Positions 1-11,000 of a stretch of 64,000 nucleotides of DNA are shown here, one piece after another. Under the pieces are notes generated by a model. The model did not search any database. It was given only the letters and a program-made list of their open reading frames with translations, and had not been told where the DNA came from. How positions within the stretch are numbered: position 1 is the first letter of the stretch; each line of letters starts with the position of its first letter. Position numbers and translations under genes: made by a program. Source of the stretch: Burkholderiales bacterium (GTDB taxonomy: Bacteria; Pseudomonadota; Gammaproteobacteria; Burkholderiales; Burkholderiaceae_C); NCBI GenBank assembly GCA_016213265.1, contig JACRBA010000148.1, positions 1 through 64,000 of the forward strand, in the 5' to 3' direction.

Positions 1-837
<837 letters not shown>

Positions 838-982
838 GCGGCGCCGGCGGCGCGTGACGCGCGGCCGGGGCCACCCCCCCCCCACACCCTCTGCTGGCGC
901 CCCTCTTGACGGGGTGCGCCGCGTCCTTCATCGTCCGGCGCACCGGCCGCCGGCCGGGCCACAAGACACCAGAGGGAGCCCC

Positions 983-1885
983 ATGTCCAAGCCACTGCCC
1001 CCCGCGGCGGACGCCGCCGCGCGTCGCCGTTTCCATGCCGGTCTGGCCGGCGCCGTGCTGGCCGCCGGGGCCGCCCCGGTGATGGCCGCCCCGCGGGCGG
1101 TCTCGGGCGCCCCCCTGGCCCGTGGCCGCTTCGGCCTGTCGGCCGATTTCACGCTGCCCAGCCCCGCCTACCTGCACCTCGTGCCCTTCGACCGCACGGT
1201 CTACTCCGAGGGCACCGACTGGACGCTGCAGGCGGACGGCATGATCCGCATCCAGACGACCGGCCTGTACCGCCTGGCCCTGTGCCTGGACTGGGTGGCC
1301 CAGCAGGGCACCGACGTGGACCTGCGCCTGTACGGCATCCGGCGCAAGGTGGTGGGGGCGCCGCCGGCGCCGTCCCAAAAGGACGACCGCCTGGCGTCGG
1401 TCTCGGTGGCCGGTGCCGACGCGCCGCGGCTGGCGCGTTTCCGTGGCGCCTGGACCCCGGGGCGCGTGCCCGCGGGCGGCACCGTGGCCATCGAGGTGAG
1501 CGTGGCGCCGGCCAGCACGGTGACCATCGGCGACGGCGTGGTGGCCTCCCACACGGCGTTGCAGGACGCCATCGTGGGTCAGGCGGCGGCCGACATGCTG
1601 AGCGTGCGCGCGCGCGTGGTGGGGCCCGACCGGGTGCGGGTGGTGCTGCACAACACCGGCCTGCTGGCCGACGTGGACGTGCCCGCCGGCGAGCTGCGCG
1701 TCATGGCCACGAGCATGACGCGCAGCAGCGGAGATTCAGCCGATGCCTGGCACATGGTGCACACCACGCTCGAGCCGCTGAAGGCCGGCGAGCTGGTCTA
1801 CGCCATCGCGCGCAACCGCACCATCGCCGGCGACATGATCCAGGCCAGCGCCACCAGCTTCCTGCACATCGAGCGTCACGCCTGA
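983..1885 (+). CDS. Secreted hypothetical protein
   Basis: ATG at 983 preceded by gagggag RBS; N-terminus with RR and hydrophobic Ala-rich segment (signal-peptide-like); no family recognised. Confidence 0.65.
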   Translation: MSKPLPPAADAAARRRFHAGLAGAVLAAGAAPVMAAPRAVSGAPLARGRFGLSADFTLPSPAYLHLVPFDRTVYSEGTDWTLQADGMIRIQTTGLYRLALCLDWVAQQGTDVDLRLYGIRRKVVGAPPAPSQKDDRLASVSVAGADAPRLARFRGAWTPGRVPAGGTVAIEVSVAPASTVTIGDGVVASHTALQDAIVGQAAADMLSVRARVVGPDRVRVVLHNTGLLADVDVPAGELRVMATSMTRSSGDSADAWHMVHTTLEPLKAGELVYAIARNRTIAGDMIQASATSFLHIERHA

Positions 1886-2313
1886 GGTGCGGCCCGCCGG
1901 CGCCCCGAATCCACCACCTGCTCGCCGTCTGCCTTGACGAAGGGCGGCAGCGGCGGCACGGGCAGCAGCTCCAGCACCGCCTCGGACGGCCGGCACAGGG
2001 CCGTGCCGAGCGGCGTGCGCACGATGGGCCGGTTCAGCAGCACCGGGTGCGCCTCGATCGCGTCGAGCAGCTGCTCGTCGGTGAGCGCCGGGTCGCCCAG
2101 GCCGAGCTCGGCGTAGGGCGTGCCCTTCTCGCGCAGCACCGCGCGCAGGCCCACGCCCATCTCGCGCAGCAGCGCGCGCAGCTCGTCGCGCGTGGGCGGC
2201 GTCTTCAGGTACTCCACCACGCGCGGCTCGATGCCGGCGTGGCGGATGAGCGCCAGCACGTTGCGGCTGGTGCCGCAGGCCGGGTTGTGGAAGATCGTGA
2301 CGGTGGCGTCCAT
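1876..2313 (-). CDS. arsC: Arsenate reductase (glutaredoxin-dependent ArsC family)
   Basis: MDATVTIFHNPACGTSRNVLALIRHAGIEPRVVEYLKTPPTRDELRALL... with NPxCGTSRN motif. Confidence 0.93.
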   Translation of the reverse strand: MDATVTIFHNPACGTSRNVLALIRHAGIEPRVVEYLKTPPTRDELRALLREMGVGLRAVLREKGTPYAELGLGDPALTDEQLLDAIEAHPVLLNRPIVRTPLGTALCRPSEAVLELLPVPPLPPFVKADGEQVVDSGRRRAAPQA

Positions 2314-2326
2314 GGGGTGACTCCGG

Positions 2327-4891
2327 TCAGGCCGCCGTCTTCTTGGCGGCGGCCTTCTTCGCCGCCGTCTTGGCCGGTGCCTTGGCGGCGCGCGGTTCGA
2401 ACTCGAACACCACCTTGCCTTCCTTCTTGTCGTAGGCGAGGAAGGCCTTGAACTTGCGCTTGGTCTTGTTGGAGACGAAGTTCTCCAGCAGGTCGGTCTT
2501 GCCGGTGGTCAGCAGCTTGTGCACCTGCTCGTGCGACACCGGCTGGGTGAGGATGATCTTGCCGGTCTTGAAGTCGCAGGTCACGTGGGCGCCGACGGCG
2601 TGCTCGCAGACGTAGTTGCTGCCGTGCTCGTACACGTGGCCCTGGCACTTGGGGCAGGCGCCCAGGCTGGACTGGCCGGAGAAATCCACCGGCTCGCCGT
2701 CGTCCTTGGCCTTGTCGTCCTCGCCGAAGTCGAACTCCAGCTTCCAGTTGGCGATCTCGTCGTCGTGCACCAGGCGCAGCTCCGCCGTGAAGGGCCAGCC
2801 GGCCTTGGAGCGGAAGCCCTCCAGCGGGCCCACGCGCTTGTCGCGCAGAAGCGCCTCGGCCTCGGGCAGCTCGAAGCTGCGCCCACCGGGGATCTTGGTG
2901 ATGCTGAAGTCGCAGGCCTCGCAGGCGAAGCGGCGGTAGTTCTCCTTGACCGTGCCGCCGCAGTTCGGGCACGGCGTCTTGAGCGTCGCATAGTCACCCG
3001 GGATGGTGTCGCGGTCGTATTCCTTGGCCTTCCTGACGATGCGCTCGGCCATGCGGGCGATGTCCTGCATGAAGGCCGATCGCGACAGCTGGCCGTGCTC
3101 GATCTGCGCCAGCTGGTACTCCCAGTTGCCGGTGAGCTCGGGCTTGGTGAGGTCTTCCACACCCAGGCCGCGCAGCAGCGTCATGAGCTGGAACGCCTTG
3201 GCGGTGGGCACCAGCTCACGGCCCTCGCGCAGCATGTACTTCTCCAGGATCAGGCCTTCGATCACCTGCGCGCGCGTGGCCGGGGTGCCCAGGCCCTTCT
3301 CGGCCATGGCCTCGCGCAGCTCGTCGTCGTCGATCAGCTTGCCCGCGCCTTCCATGGCGGACAGCAGCGTCGCTTCCGTGTAGCGTGCCGGCGGGCGGGT
3401 GACCAGGGCGACGATGTGGACGCCCTCGTTGCTCACCGTCTCGCCCGGCTGCACGGGCACGAGGTTGGCGTCCTCGTCCTGCGCCTCCTTGCCGTACACG
3501 GCCAGCCAGCCCGCGTTCACCAGCACCTTGCCGTTGGTCTGGAAGTGGTGTTCGCCGACCTTCGTGATGCGGGTGGTGACCAGGTACTCGGCCGAGGGGT
3601 AGAACACCGCGAGGAAACGCTTGACCACCAGGTCGTAGAGCTTGGCCTCCGCCTCGGTGAGCGCCTTGGGCGCCTGCAGCGTGGGGATGATGGCGAAGTG
3701 GTCCGACACCTTGGCGTTGTCGAACACGCGCTTGCTGGGCTTGATGTAGCCCTCCTTCAGCGCCTTGGCCGCGTGGCCGCCCAGCGCCGCCAGCGGCCCC
3801 GGCAGGTCCTCCTCGGCCAGCATCTGCGCGGTCTGCTTGACCACGGCCAGGTAGTCCTCGGGCAGGTGGCGCGAGTCCGTCCGCGGGTAGGTGAGCACCT
3901 TGTGCTTCTCGTACAGGGCCTGGGCCAGCGACAGCGTGGTCTTGGCCGAGAAGCCGAAGCGCGAGTTGGCCTCGCGCTGCAGCGTCGTCAGGTCGTACAG
4001 GCCTGGGCTGGCCTGGGTGCTGGGCTTGGCCTCCTCGGTGACGACGCCCGGCTGGCCGCGCACCGCCGCGGCGATGGCCTCGGCCTCGGCGGCGCTCCAG
4101 ACGCGGTCGGCGCGGCGGTCGGGGTCGTCGTTCTTCTTGAACTTGGGGTCGAACCACTTGCCCTCGTAGTCGCCCGCCGCGGCGCCGAAGCCGGCCTTGA
4201 TCTCCCAATAGTCGCGCGGCACGTGCTTGCGGATCTTTTCCTCACGCTCCACGACGATCGACAGCGTGGGCGTCTGCACGCGGCCCACGGTGGTGAGGAA
4301 GAAGCCGCCGTCGCGCGAGTTGAAGGCCGTCATGGCGCGCGTGCCGTTGATGCCCACCAGCCAGTCGGCCTCGCTGCGGCTGCGCGCGGCGTCGGCCAGG
4401 CCCTGCATCTGCTGGTCGCTGCGCAGGCGCTCGAAGCCGTCGCGGATGGCCTGCGGCGTCATGCTCTGCAGCCACAGGCGCTGCACCGGCTTGTCGATGT
4501 GGCCCTTGGCGCCCGCGGCGTACTGCACGATGAGGCGGAAGATGAGCTCGCCCTCGCGCCCCGCGTCGCAGGCGTTGATGAGCTCGGTGACGTCCTTGCG
4601 CTTGACCAGCCGCACCACCGCCTGCAGGCGGCTCTTGGCCTTGTCGATGGGCGCCAGCTCGAAGTGCGGCGGAACCACGGGCAGGTGGGCGAAGCTCCAC
4701 TTGCCGCGCTTGACGTCGTACTCCTCGGGCGCCTTGATCTCCACCAGGTGGCCCACCGCCGAGGTGACCACGTAGCGGTCGTTCTCGAAATGGTCGGCCG
4801 CCTTCTCGAACTTGCCGGACACGGGCGTGAGGGCCCGCACGATGTCCTGCGCCACGCTGGGCTTCTCGGCGATGATCAGTGATTTGCTCAT
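2327..4891 (-). CDS. topB: DNA topoisomerase III
   Basis: MSKSLIIAEKPSVAQDIVRALTP..., TOPRIM and type IA topoisomerase motifs, C-terminal CxxC zinc motifs and Lys/Ala-rich tail. Confidence 0.93.
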   Translation of the reverse strand: MSKSLIIAEKPSVAQDIVRALTPVSGKFEKAADHFENDRYVVTSAVGHLVEIKAPEEYDVKRGKWSFAHLPVVPPHFELAPIDKAKSRLQAVVRLVKRKDVTELINACDAGREGELIFRLIVQYAAGAKGHIDKPVQRLWLQSMTPQAIRDGFERLRSDQQMQGLADAARSRSEADWLVGINGTRAMTAFNSRDGGFFLTTVGRVQTPTLSIVVEREEKIRKHVPRDYWEIKAGFGAAAGDYEGKWFDPKFKKNDDPDRRADRVWSAAEAEAIAAAVRGQPGVVTEEAKPSTQASPGLYDLTTLQREANSRFGFSAKTTLSLAQALYEKHKVLTYPRTDSRHLPEDYLAVVKQTAQMLAEEDLPGPLAALGGHAAKALKEGYIKPSKRVFDNAKVSDHFAIIPTLQAPKALTEAEAKLYDLVVKRFLAVFYPSAEYLVTTRITKVGEHHFQTNGKVLVNAGWLAVYGKEAQDEDANLVPVQPGETVSNEGVHIVALVTRPPARYTEATLLSAMEGAGKLIDDDELREAMAEKGLGTPATRAQVIEGLILEKYMLREGRELVPTAKAFQLMTLLRGLGVEDLTKPELTGNWEYQLAQIEHGQLSRSAFMQDIARMAERIVRKAKEYDRDTIPGDYATLKTPCPNCGGTVKENYRRFACEACDFSITKIPGGRSFELPEAEALLRDKRVGPLEGFRSKAGWPFTAELRLVHDDEIANWKLEFDFGEDDKAKDDGEPVDFSGQSSLGACPKCQGHVYEHGSNYVCEHAVGAHVTCDFKTGKIILTQPVSHEQVHKLLTTGKTDLLENFVSNKTKRKFKAFLAYDKKEGKVVFEFEPRAAKAPAKTAAKKAAAKKTAA

Positions 4892-4930
4892 GGGTTCGGG
4901 GTGCGGCTCGGGTCGTTTCGGGCCCGTGCC

Positions 4931-4936
4931 TACAAT
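4931..4936 (+). promoter_or_regulatory. Candidate -10 box (TACAAT) for the SET-domain gene
   Basis: TACAAT upstream of a 5033 start; no convincing -35. Confidence 0.3.
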
Positions 4937-4945
4937 TTGCCTTCT

Positions 4946-5020
4946 CGCGTGTGTGCGCACGTGGCGCGCACGGGTGTCGTGCACGCGGGCACGCACGGCG
5001 CCCGCGCGTGCGCACACGCG
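4946..5020. repeat. GC-rich imperfect inverted repeat with alternating purine/pyrimidine tracts
   Basis: CGCGTGTGTGCGCACG (4946-4961) pairs with CGTGCGCACACGCG (5007-5020) with one GT dinucleotide bulge. Confidence 0.7.
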
Positions 5021-5032
5021 CCCACAGATTCA

Positions 5033-5602
5033 ATGTACCCAATGAAGCCGGTCAAGCAAGCCCGCCCCTCACGTCGCCCCACCGCCGAGGCCGCCAACGA
5101 GGCCGCCTCCCCCCGCGGGCGGCGCCTGCAGGTGCGCCGCAGTGGCGTGCACGGCAAGGGCGTGTTCGCCCTGCAACCGCTGGAGCCGGGCGAGACGCTG
5201 ATCGAGTACACCGGCGAGGTCATTTCGTGGGACGAGGCGCTGCGCCGGCACCCGCACGACCCCAGCCAGCCGGACCACACCTTCTACTTCCAGCTCGACG
5301 ACGGCGAGCGGGTGATCGACGCGCTGTATGGCGGCAACGCCGCGCGCTGGATCAACCACGCCTGCGACCCCAACTGCGAGGCGGACGAGGAGGACGGCCG
5401 CGTCTTCATCAAGGCGCTGCGCCCCATCGCCCCGGGCGAGGAGCTGTTCTACGACTACCGGCTGTCCATCGAGGAGCGGCTGACGCCCGCGCTGAAGAAG
5501 CGCTTCGAATGCCGCTGCGGCTCGCCCGAATGCCGCGGCACCATGCTGCTGCCCAAGCGGGCGACGCCGCGCGCGCTGCGACAGGGAGGCCGCCGCGCAT
5601 GA
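5033..5602 (+). CDS. SET domain-containing protein (putative lysine methyltransferase)
   Basis: GVHGKGVFALQPLEPGETLIEYTGEVISWDEA...NAARWINHACDPNCEADEED...GEELFYDYRL...CRCGSPECRGTM: SET core plus post-SET-like Cys cluster. Confidence 0.88.
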   Translation: MYPMKPVKQARPSRRPTAEAANEAASPRGRRLQVRRSGVHGKGVFALQPLEPGETLIEYTGEVISWDEALRRHPHDPSQPDHTFYFQLDDGERVIDALYGGNAARWINHACDPNCEADEEDGRVFIKALRPIAPGEELFYDYRLSIEERLTPALKKRFECRCGSPECRGTMLLPKRATPRALRQGGRRA

Positions 5603-6456
5603 CGCCGCCCCCGTCCACCGACACCTGGGGCATCGAGGCGCTGTGGGAGCGCCTGCTGCCCCTGCTGCCGGGCCTGTCCATCGAGGTGGCCGAGCGCCTG
5701 GGCTCCACCAACGCCACCCTGGTGGACCGCCTGCGCCAGGCCGGCCGGGGCGCGCGCGACGGCCGTGGCCACGCGCCCCGGGCCGAGGACCTGGAACCGG
5801 CGCTGCTGGTGGCGGTGGAGCAGACCCAGGGCCGCGGGCGCCTGGGGCGCCACTGGCAATCGGCCGCCGGCGCCTCGCTGACCTTCTCGCTCAGCCGCGT
5901 GCTGGAGCGTGCCGACTGGTCGGGCCTGTCGCTGGCGGTGGGCGTGGCGCTGGCCGAGGCGCTCGACCCGGCGGGTCGGCACCTGGCGCTCAAGTGGCCG
6001 AACGACCTGTGGCTGCGCCCCGCCCCGGGCGAGTCGGGCGCCGGCCGCAAGCTGGGCGGCATCCTCATCGAGGCCATCGGACTGGGTGACCACCGGGTGG
6101 CGGTGATCGGCATCGGGCTGAACGTCCGCGCGGTGCCGGGTGCCGAGGGGTCCGCGCACCTGAGCGAGCTGTCGACCGACTGGACGGCACCGCGCGCCCT
6201 GGCGGCGGTGATGCCCGCCGTGGCCGAGGCCCTGCACCGCTTCGAGGCCCATGGTTTCGCCGCCTTCGAGGCGGCGTATGCCGAACGCGACCTGCTGCGC
6301 GACCAGCCGGTGACGACCACCGACCCCGCCTGCCCCGAGGGCGTGGCCACGGGCGTGGGCGCCGACGGCGCCCTGCAGCTGCAAACGCCTGATGGCCAGC
6401 GGCACCGCGTCATCAGCGGCGAGGTCAGCGTGCGCCCGGCGGCGCGCGCCGCCTGA
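5599..6456 (+). CDS. birA: Biotin--[acetyl-CoA-carboxylase] ligase
   Basis: GRGRLGRHWQSAAGASLTFSLSR..., LKWPNDLWL, KLGGILIEA motifs; ATGA overlap with upstream gene. Confidence 0.9.
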   Translation: MTPPPSTDTWGIEALWERLLPLLPGLSIEVAERLGSTNATLVDRLRQAGRGARDGRGHAPRAEDLEPALLVAVEQTQGRGRLGRHWQSAAGASLTFSLSRVLERADWSGLSLAVGVALAEALDPAGRHLALKWPNDLWLRPAPGESGAGRKLGGILIEAIGLGDHRVAVIGIGLNVRAVPGAEGSAHLSELSTDWTAPRALAAVMPAVAEALHRFEAHGFAAFEAAYAERDLLRDQPVTTTDPACPEGVATGVGADGALQLQTPDGQRHRVISGEVSVRPAARAA

Positions 6457-6467
6457 CACCCCCCGCG

Positions 6468-7208
6468 ATGCTGCGCACGCTGGTTGTCGCCCTGCTGCTG
6501 GCCAACCTCGCCTTCTGGGCCTGGCACTTCCCGCCGGTGGCCGAGGCGCTGGGCGTGGGCGGCCAGGCCGAGGGGCGCGAGCCCGAACGCCTGCAGCGCC
6601 AGGTGCGCCCCGAGGCGATCCGTGTGCTGCCGGCGGAAAGCCCCGCGGCGGCGCAGCCCGCTGCCACGGGGCTGACGCCGGTCTCCGACTCCGCCGCCTC
6701 GGCCAGCGCGAGCCCCGCGTCCGCGGCGGCGGTGCCAGCGGCCGGCGCCGTCTGCGTGGAAACAGGCCCCCTGGCCGAGGCCGCGGCGCAGGCCGCCATT
6801 CGCGAGCTCACGGGCGCGGGGGTGCCCGCGGGCAGCTGGGTGGACATGCAGCGCGAGCTGCCGGGCCGCTGGATCGTCTACATGGGCCGCTACACCGACC
6901 GCGAGTCGCTGCGCCGCAAGAGCGAGGAGTTGTCCGGCCTGGGCATCACCGCCACGGAGGTGCGACGCCCCGCCGAGCTGGCGCCCGGGCTGGCGATGGG
7001 CGAGTTCGGTGCGCGCTCCGATGCGCAGGCCCGGCTCGACCGGCTGCAGGCGCGCGGCGTGCGCACGGCGCGTCTGGTGCAGCTGCCATCGTCGGGCGTG
7101 GAGCACCGGCTGCGCGTGGACCGCCTGGAGCCCGCCGCCGCCGAGCGGCTGGCGGCCCTGGCCGGCCGACCGAACGTGACGCGCTGGCAGCCCTGCGCCG
7201 CACCCTGA
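6468..7208 (+). CDS. SPOR domain-containing membrane protein
   Basis: N-terminal hydrophobic segment, Pro/Ala-rich linker, C-terminal SPOR-like region (WIVYMGRYTDRESLRRKSEELSGLGI). Confidence 0.65.
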   Translation: MLRTLVVALLLANLAFWAWHFPPVAEALGVGGQAEGREPERLQRQVRPEAIRVLPAESPAAAQPAATGLTPVSDSAASASASPASAAAVPAAGAVCVETGPLAEAAAQAAIRELTGAGVPAGSWVDMQRELPGRWIVYMGRYTDRESLRRKSEELSGLGITATEVRRPAELAPGLAMGEFGARSDAQARLDRLQARGVRTARLVQLPSSGVEHRLRVDRLEPAAAERLAALAGRPNVTRWQPCAAP

Positions 7209-7258
7209 GCGGCGCGCACACCGCTGACGGGGCCGCCTGCACCTGTGCGTGCACCTGA

Positions 7259-7275
7259 GCCGGCTCAGAGCCGGC
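7259..7275. terminator. Palindrome at a convergent gene end (GCCGGCTC-A-GAGCCGGC)
   Basis: Perfect 8-bp arms around one base, overlapping the stop codon of the nitrilase-family gene; no T-tract, so terminator role is uncertain. Confidence 0.3.
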
Positions 7276-8077
7276 GGTGGGCCAGCGCAGGCAGCTGGGT
7301 GCGCACGGCGGTGCGGCGATCGAGGGCGGCGTCGGCCGCCACCACCCCTTCACCCTCGGACTGCACGGCCAGCACCTCGCCCCAGGGGTCGATCACCATG
7401 CTGTGGCCCCAGGTGCGGCGGCCGTTCTCATGCTGGCCGCCCTGCGCGCTGGCCAGCACGTGGCACTGGTTCTCCACCGCGCGGGCACGCAGCAGCAGCT
7501 CCCAGTGGGCCTGGCCGGTGGTCCAGGTGAAGGCCGCCGGCACCACGAGCAGGTCGCAGGCCGGCTGCATCAAGGCGCGGAACAGCTCAGGAAAGCGCAG
7601 GTCGTAGCAGATGGACAGGCCCACGCGCAGGCGCCCGGCCTCGTCGTCCACCTCGAAGGCCACGGGCTGGTCCCCCGCCTCCAGCACGCGGCCTTCGTCG
7701 TAGTGCTCGCGGCCGTTGTCGAAGGCGAACAGGTGGATCTTGTCGTAGCGGGCCACCCGCTCGCCGGTGGGGCCGTAGACGCAGCAGGCGTTGCGCACAT
7801 GGTCGGGCGTGGCGGCCCGGATGGGCAGGGTGCCACCCACGAGCCAGAGGCCATGGCGGCGCGCCGATTCGGCCAGGAAGCGCTGGATCGGCCCGTCGCC
7901 ATCGGCCTCGGCGATGGCCAGCTTGGCGTCGTAGCGCTGGCCCATGAGGCAGAAGTACTCGGGCAGCGCCACCAGGCGCGCGCCCTGGGCCGCGGCGTCG
8001 GCCACCAGACGGCCGGCGGCCTCGAGGTTGCGGGCCACGTCGGGCGTGGAGACCATCTGGACGGCGGCGATCTTCAT
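7265..8077 (-). CDS. Carbon-nitrogen hydrolase (nitrilase/omega-amidase family)
   Basis: MKIAAVQMVSTPDVARNLEAAGRLVADAAAQGARLVALPEYFCLMG...LSICYDLRFPELFRALM: Glu-Lys-Cys nitrilase motifs. Confidence 0.9.
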   Translation of the reverse strand: MKIAAVQMVSTPDVARNLEAAGRLVADAAAQGARLVALPEYFCLMGQRYDAKLAIAEADGDGPIQRFLAESARRHGLWLVGGTLPIRAATPDHVRNACCVYGPTGERVARYDKIHLFAFDNGREHYDEGRVLEAGDQPVAFEVDDEAGRLRVGLSICYDLRFPELFRALMQPACDLLVVPAAFTWTTGQAHWELLLRARAVENQCHVLASAQGGQHENGRRTWGHSMVIDPWGEVLAVQSEGEGVVAADAALDRRTAVRTQLPALAHRRL

Positions 8078-11000
8078 GGCGTGGATTGTGGCGCCGAGGC
8101 CGCCGCCGCGGGGGCGGCCTCGAAGTCGGGCAAGGGGGCATCGGCGCGGCGTTCCAGGGTCTGCACCTGCGGGTCGGCCCAGGCGCCGGTGACCTGCAGC
8201 TCGCGCGTACCGGCCTGCATCAACGGCTTGCGCAGGAACAGCTGCGCGAGGAAGGTGCCCAGGCCGACGGCGGGGTTGATCGCCGCATAGGCGAGCGAGG
8301 CGGTGCCGGCGTTGATCTCCGGCACGATGACCATGTGCAGGTCCTGCGTCTCGTGCTGCAGGTCGGCCTCACCCTCGATGAGCACCGCCGCCTGCACGCC
8401 ACGGATGCGCAGGTTGTTGGTGCGCGCCACGCCGCGCGACAGGGCGACGTCGCCAGCCAGCTGGTCGAACGCGAAGCCCTGCTGGAACACATCGCGGAAG
8501 TCCAGCGTCAGCCGGCGCGGCAGCGCCTGCAGGCTCAGCACGCCCAGCAGCCGGGCTGCCCCGGGCTCGGCCTTGAGGAAGCGCCCGCCTTCGAGGCTCA
8601 CCTGGCCGCGCCCGTCCAGCGTGGGCCAGTCGGGCCACAGCGGCGCGCCGGTCCAGGCGAACTGGCCCTGCACATGGCCGCGCCCGCCACGCACCTGCCG
8701 CCCACCGCCCAGGGCCTCGAGCACGTCGCCCGCGTCGGCCACGTCCAGCCGGCCCTCCAGCGCCATGTGGCGCCGCGCCGCGCTCCAGCGGCCGCTGGCC
8801 GCGAGCCGGCCATCCTCGCTCTGCCACGCCAGGCGCTGCAACAGCCAGTCGCGCGGGGTGCCGGCCGCCTCCACCGGCCGACCCTCCAGCTCCACGCGGC
8901 CGAGAGGGCGACCGTGCCACTGCAGCGCGTCCACCTGCAGGTCCAGCGTGGGCCAATCGGTGACGGCAGCCAGCGCGTCGGCCACCGGCGAGCGTGCGGC
9001 CACGGGCGCGGCCACGCCGGGCGCCGAGGCGCTGGCGGCCGAGGCCCCGCCAGCCGGGGGGGGCACCGCCAGCCTGCCCAGCCGGGCCTGCCATCGCGCC
9101 GCGGCGGAGCCCGCCGCCGGGCGCCATTCCAGCTGGCCTTGCACCGCATCGCCCTGCAGCTGCGCCAGCCAGGCCGGCTGCTCGCGCGGGCCGCGGCGCT
9201 GCACCTGCGCCTGCAGCCCGCCCCAGCGGCGGCCAGCGGCCTGCACCTCGCCGGCTCGCAGGGCCAGCTCGGTGGGCAGGTAGCCGTCGCCGGGCTCGTC
9301 CCGGGGCGCCTCGGCGGACGAGGCGCCCGTGCCCGCGGGGCGACCATTCGCCGGCGCCGCCAGCGCCTGCCAGCGCGACCACCAGGCCTCGGCCGGCAGG
9401 GTGGGCAGCTCCACGGCCACCACGACGCTGCCGGGCGCCGCCGCAGGCAGGCCGGCCGAGCCCGCCGCGAGCGCGCCGCGCAGCACCCGTGTGCCCTGCG
9501 GCCCGTGCTCGCGCTGGTACTCCGCCCGCAGCACCGTGCCCAGCTCCACCTGCAGCAGATCGGTGGGCGGCGCGCCCTCGGCCGCACCCCCCATGCGCTG
9601 CGCCTGGGTCTGCACCCGCAAAGGCCAGGCCGCATCGGCCGGCTTGGCGAACGGGGGCGGCAGGTCGATCGCCATGCCCGTGAGCGGGCTGGTGACGAGC
9701 AGCTCGGTCTGCCCGCGCTGCACGCCCACCTGCAGGCGGTAGGGCGCCTGGCCGCGCGCGGCGGTGGCCAGGCGGGTGACCCAGCCGAGCTCGGCCGCCT
9801 GGCGCAACCCTTCGGCCGTGGCCGTTCCCTGGGCCTGGAAGCGCACCACCCCGTCGGGGCCGAGCCCGCCTTCGAACGCCAGCTCGCCGCCCAGCGCGCG
9901 GGCGGTGCCGGGCGACAGGCTGAACCCCTGCTCGCTGAACTCGATGCGCGTGCGGGCGCCCTGCAGCAGGGGGATGTCCGGCCGCAGCCGCACGTCGTTG
10001 CCCGCCAGTGCCACGCTGCCGCGCACGCGCGTGTGCCGGCTGTCGTGCAGGGGGATCTGCAGGGCCAGTTGCAGATCGGCCGCGCCGCTGCCACTGGCCT
10101 GCTGCAGGGCATGCGACAGCCAGCCTTCGATGGGGGTCGCCGCCACGTAGCGCAGGGCATCCGTCAGCGGCCCGCGGCCGCCGCCTGAAATGACCAGCGT
10201 GGCATCGTGCGCCAGGTCGGCGATCTCGCCCTGCACCCCCTTGAGCTCGATGCCCCACAGCCGCGCCCGCGCATCGCGGATGCGCATCGCCCCGCGGTCG
10301 AACTCCAGCTCGCCGTTCACCTGGGTGAACGCCGGCCAGCGCGCCTCACCGCCGGTGAGCACGGGCGGCACGTAGGCGAGCGTGACGTCCTCGGCGTGGG
10401 CGGTGACCAGGAACTCGCCGTCCTGCTGCCCCGGCCGGGTGAACGGGAAGTCATGCAGGTCGCCGCGCAGGCGCAGGCGCGCCTGGCGCGCGGTGCCGCC
10501 CTGCACGGCGCCGGCCACGTAGGCCCGCGTGGCCGCGGGCAGCTGCAGCGGCAGGTAGCGCGCCACCCGCGCGGCCTGGGCGCGCTCGATCTGGCCGGTG
10601 AGATCGATCACACCCGGCAGGCGCCGGCCATGGCCCCGGCCCGGCGTGTCGCCCGTGTGCCAGCGCAACTGCAGGGCCCCCTTGGCGTCGGCGTTGGCGA
10701 AGTGCGCGTCGAGCACCCGCAGGTCGACGGCCGGCAGCACCGGACCCGTCGCCGCGGCCCCCGCGGGCCGCTCGAGGCGCCACACCAGGCGGCCACTGAA
10801 TTCGTCCAGCGGCAGCACCGGGTCCTCGAAGACGCCGGGCAGCTCCACGGCGCCGTCGCGGATCTGCAGCCGTGCCTCCCCGCCGGACTCGTTGGCCTCC
10901 AGCTCCACCTGGGCACCGCGCCAGCCCGGCCGGCCCACCCCTTCGCCGCCGGGCCCGGGCAAGGCCGCCAGGGCGAGGCCCTGGGCCTGTGCCTTCAGCC

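Noticed and set aside
2519-4882. Long plus-strand ORF (787 aa) antisense to topB
   Set aside because: Composition is the typical high-GC shadow of a real gene; no family resemblance; topB is unambiguous.
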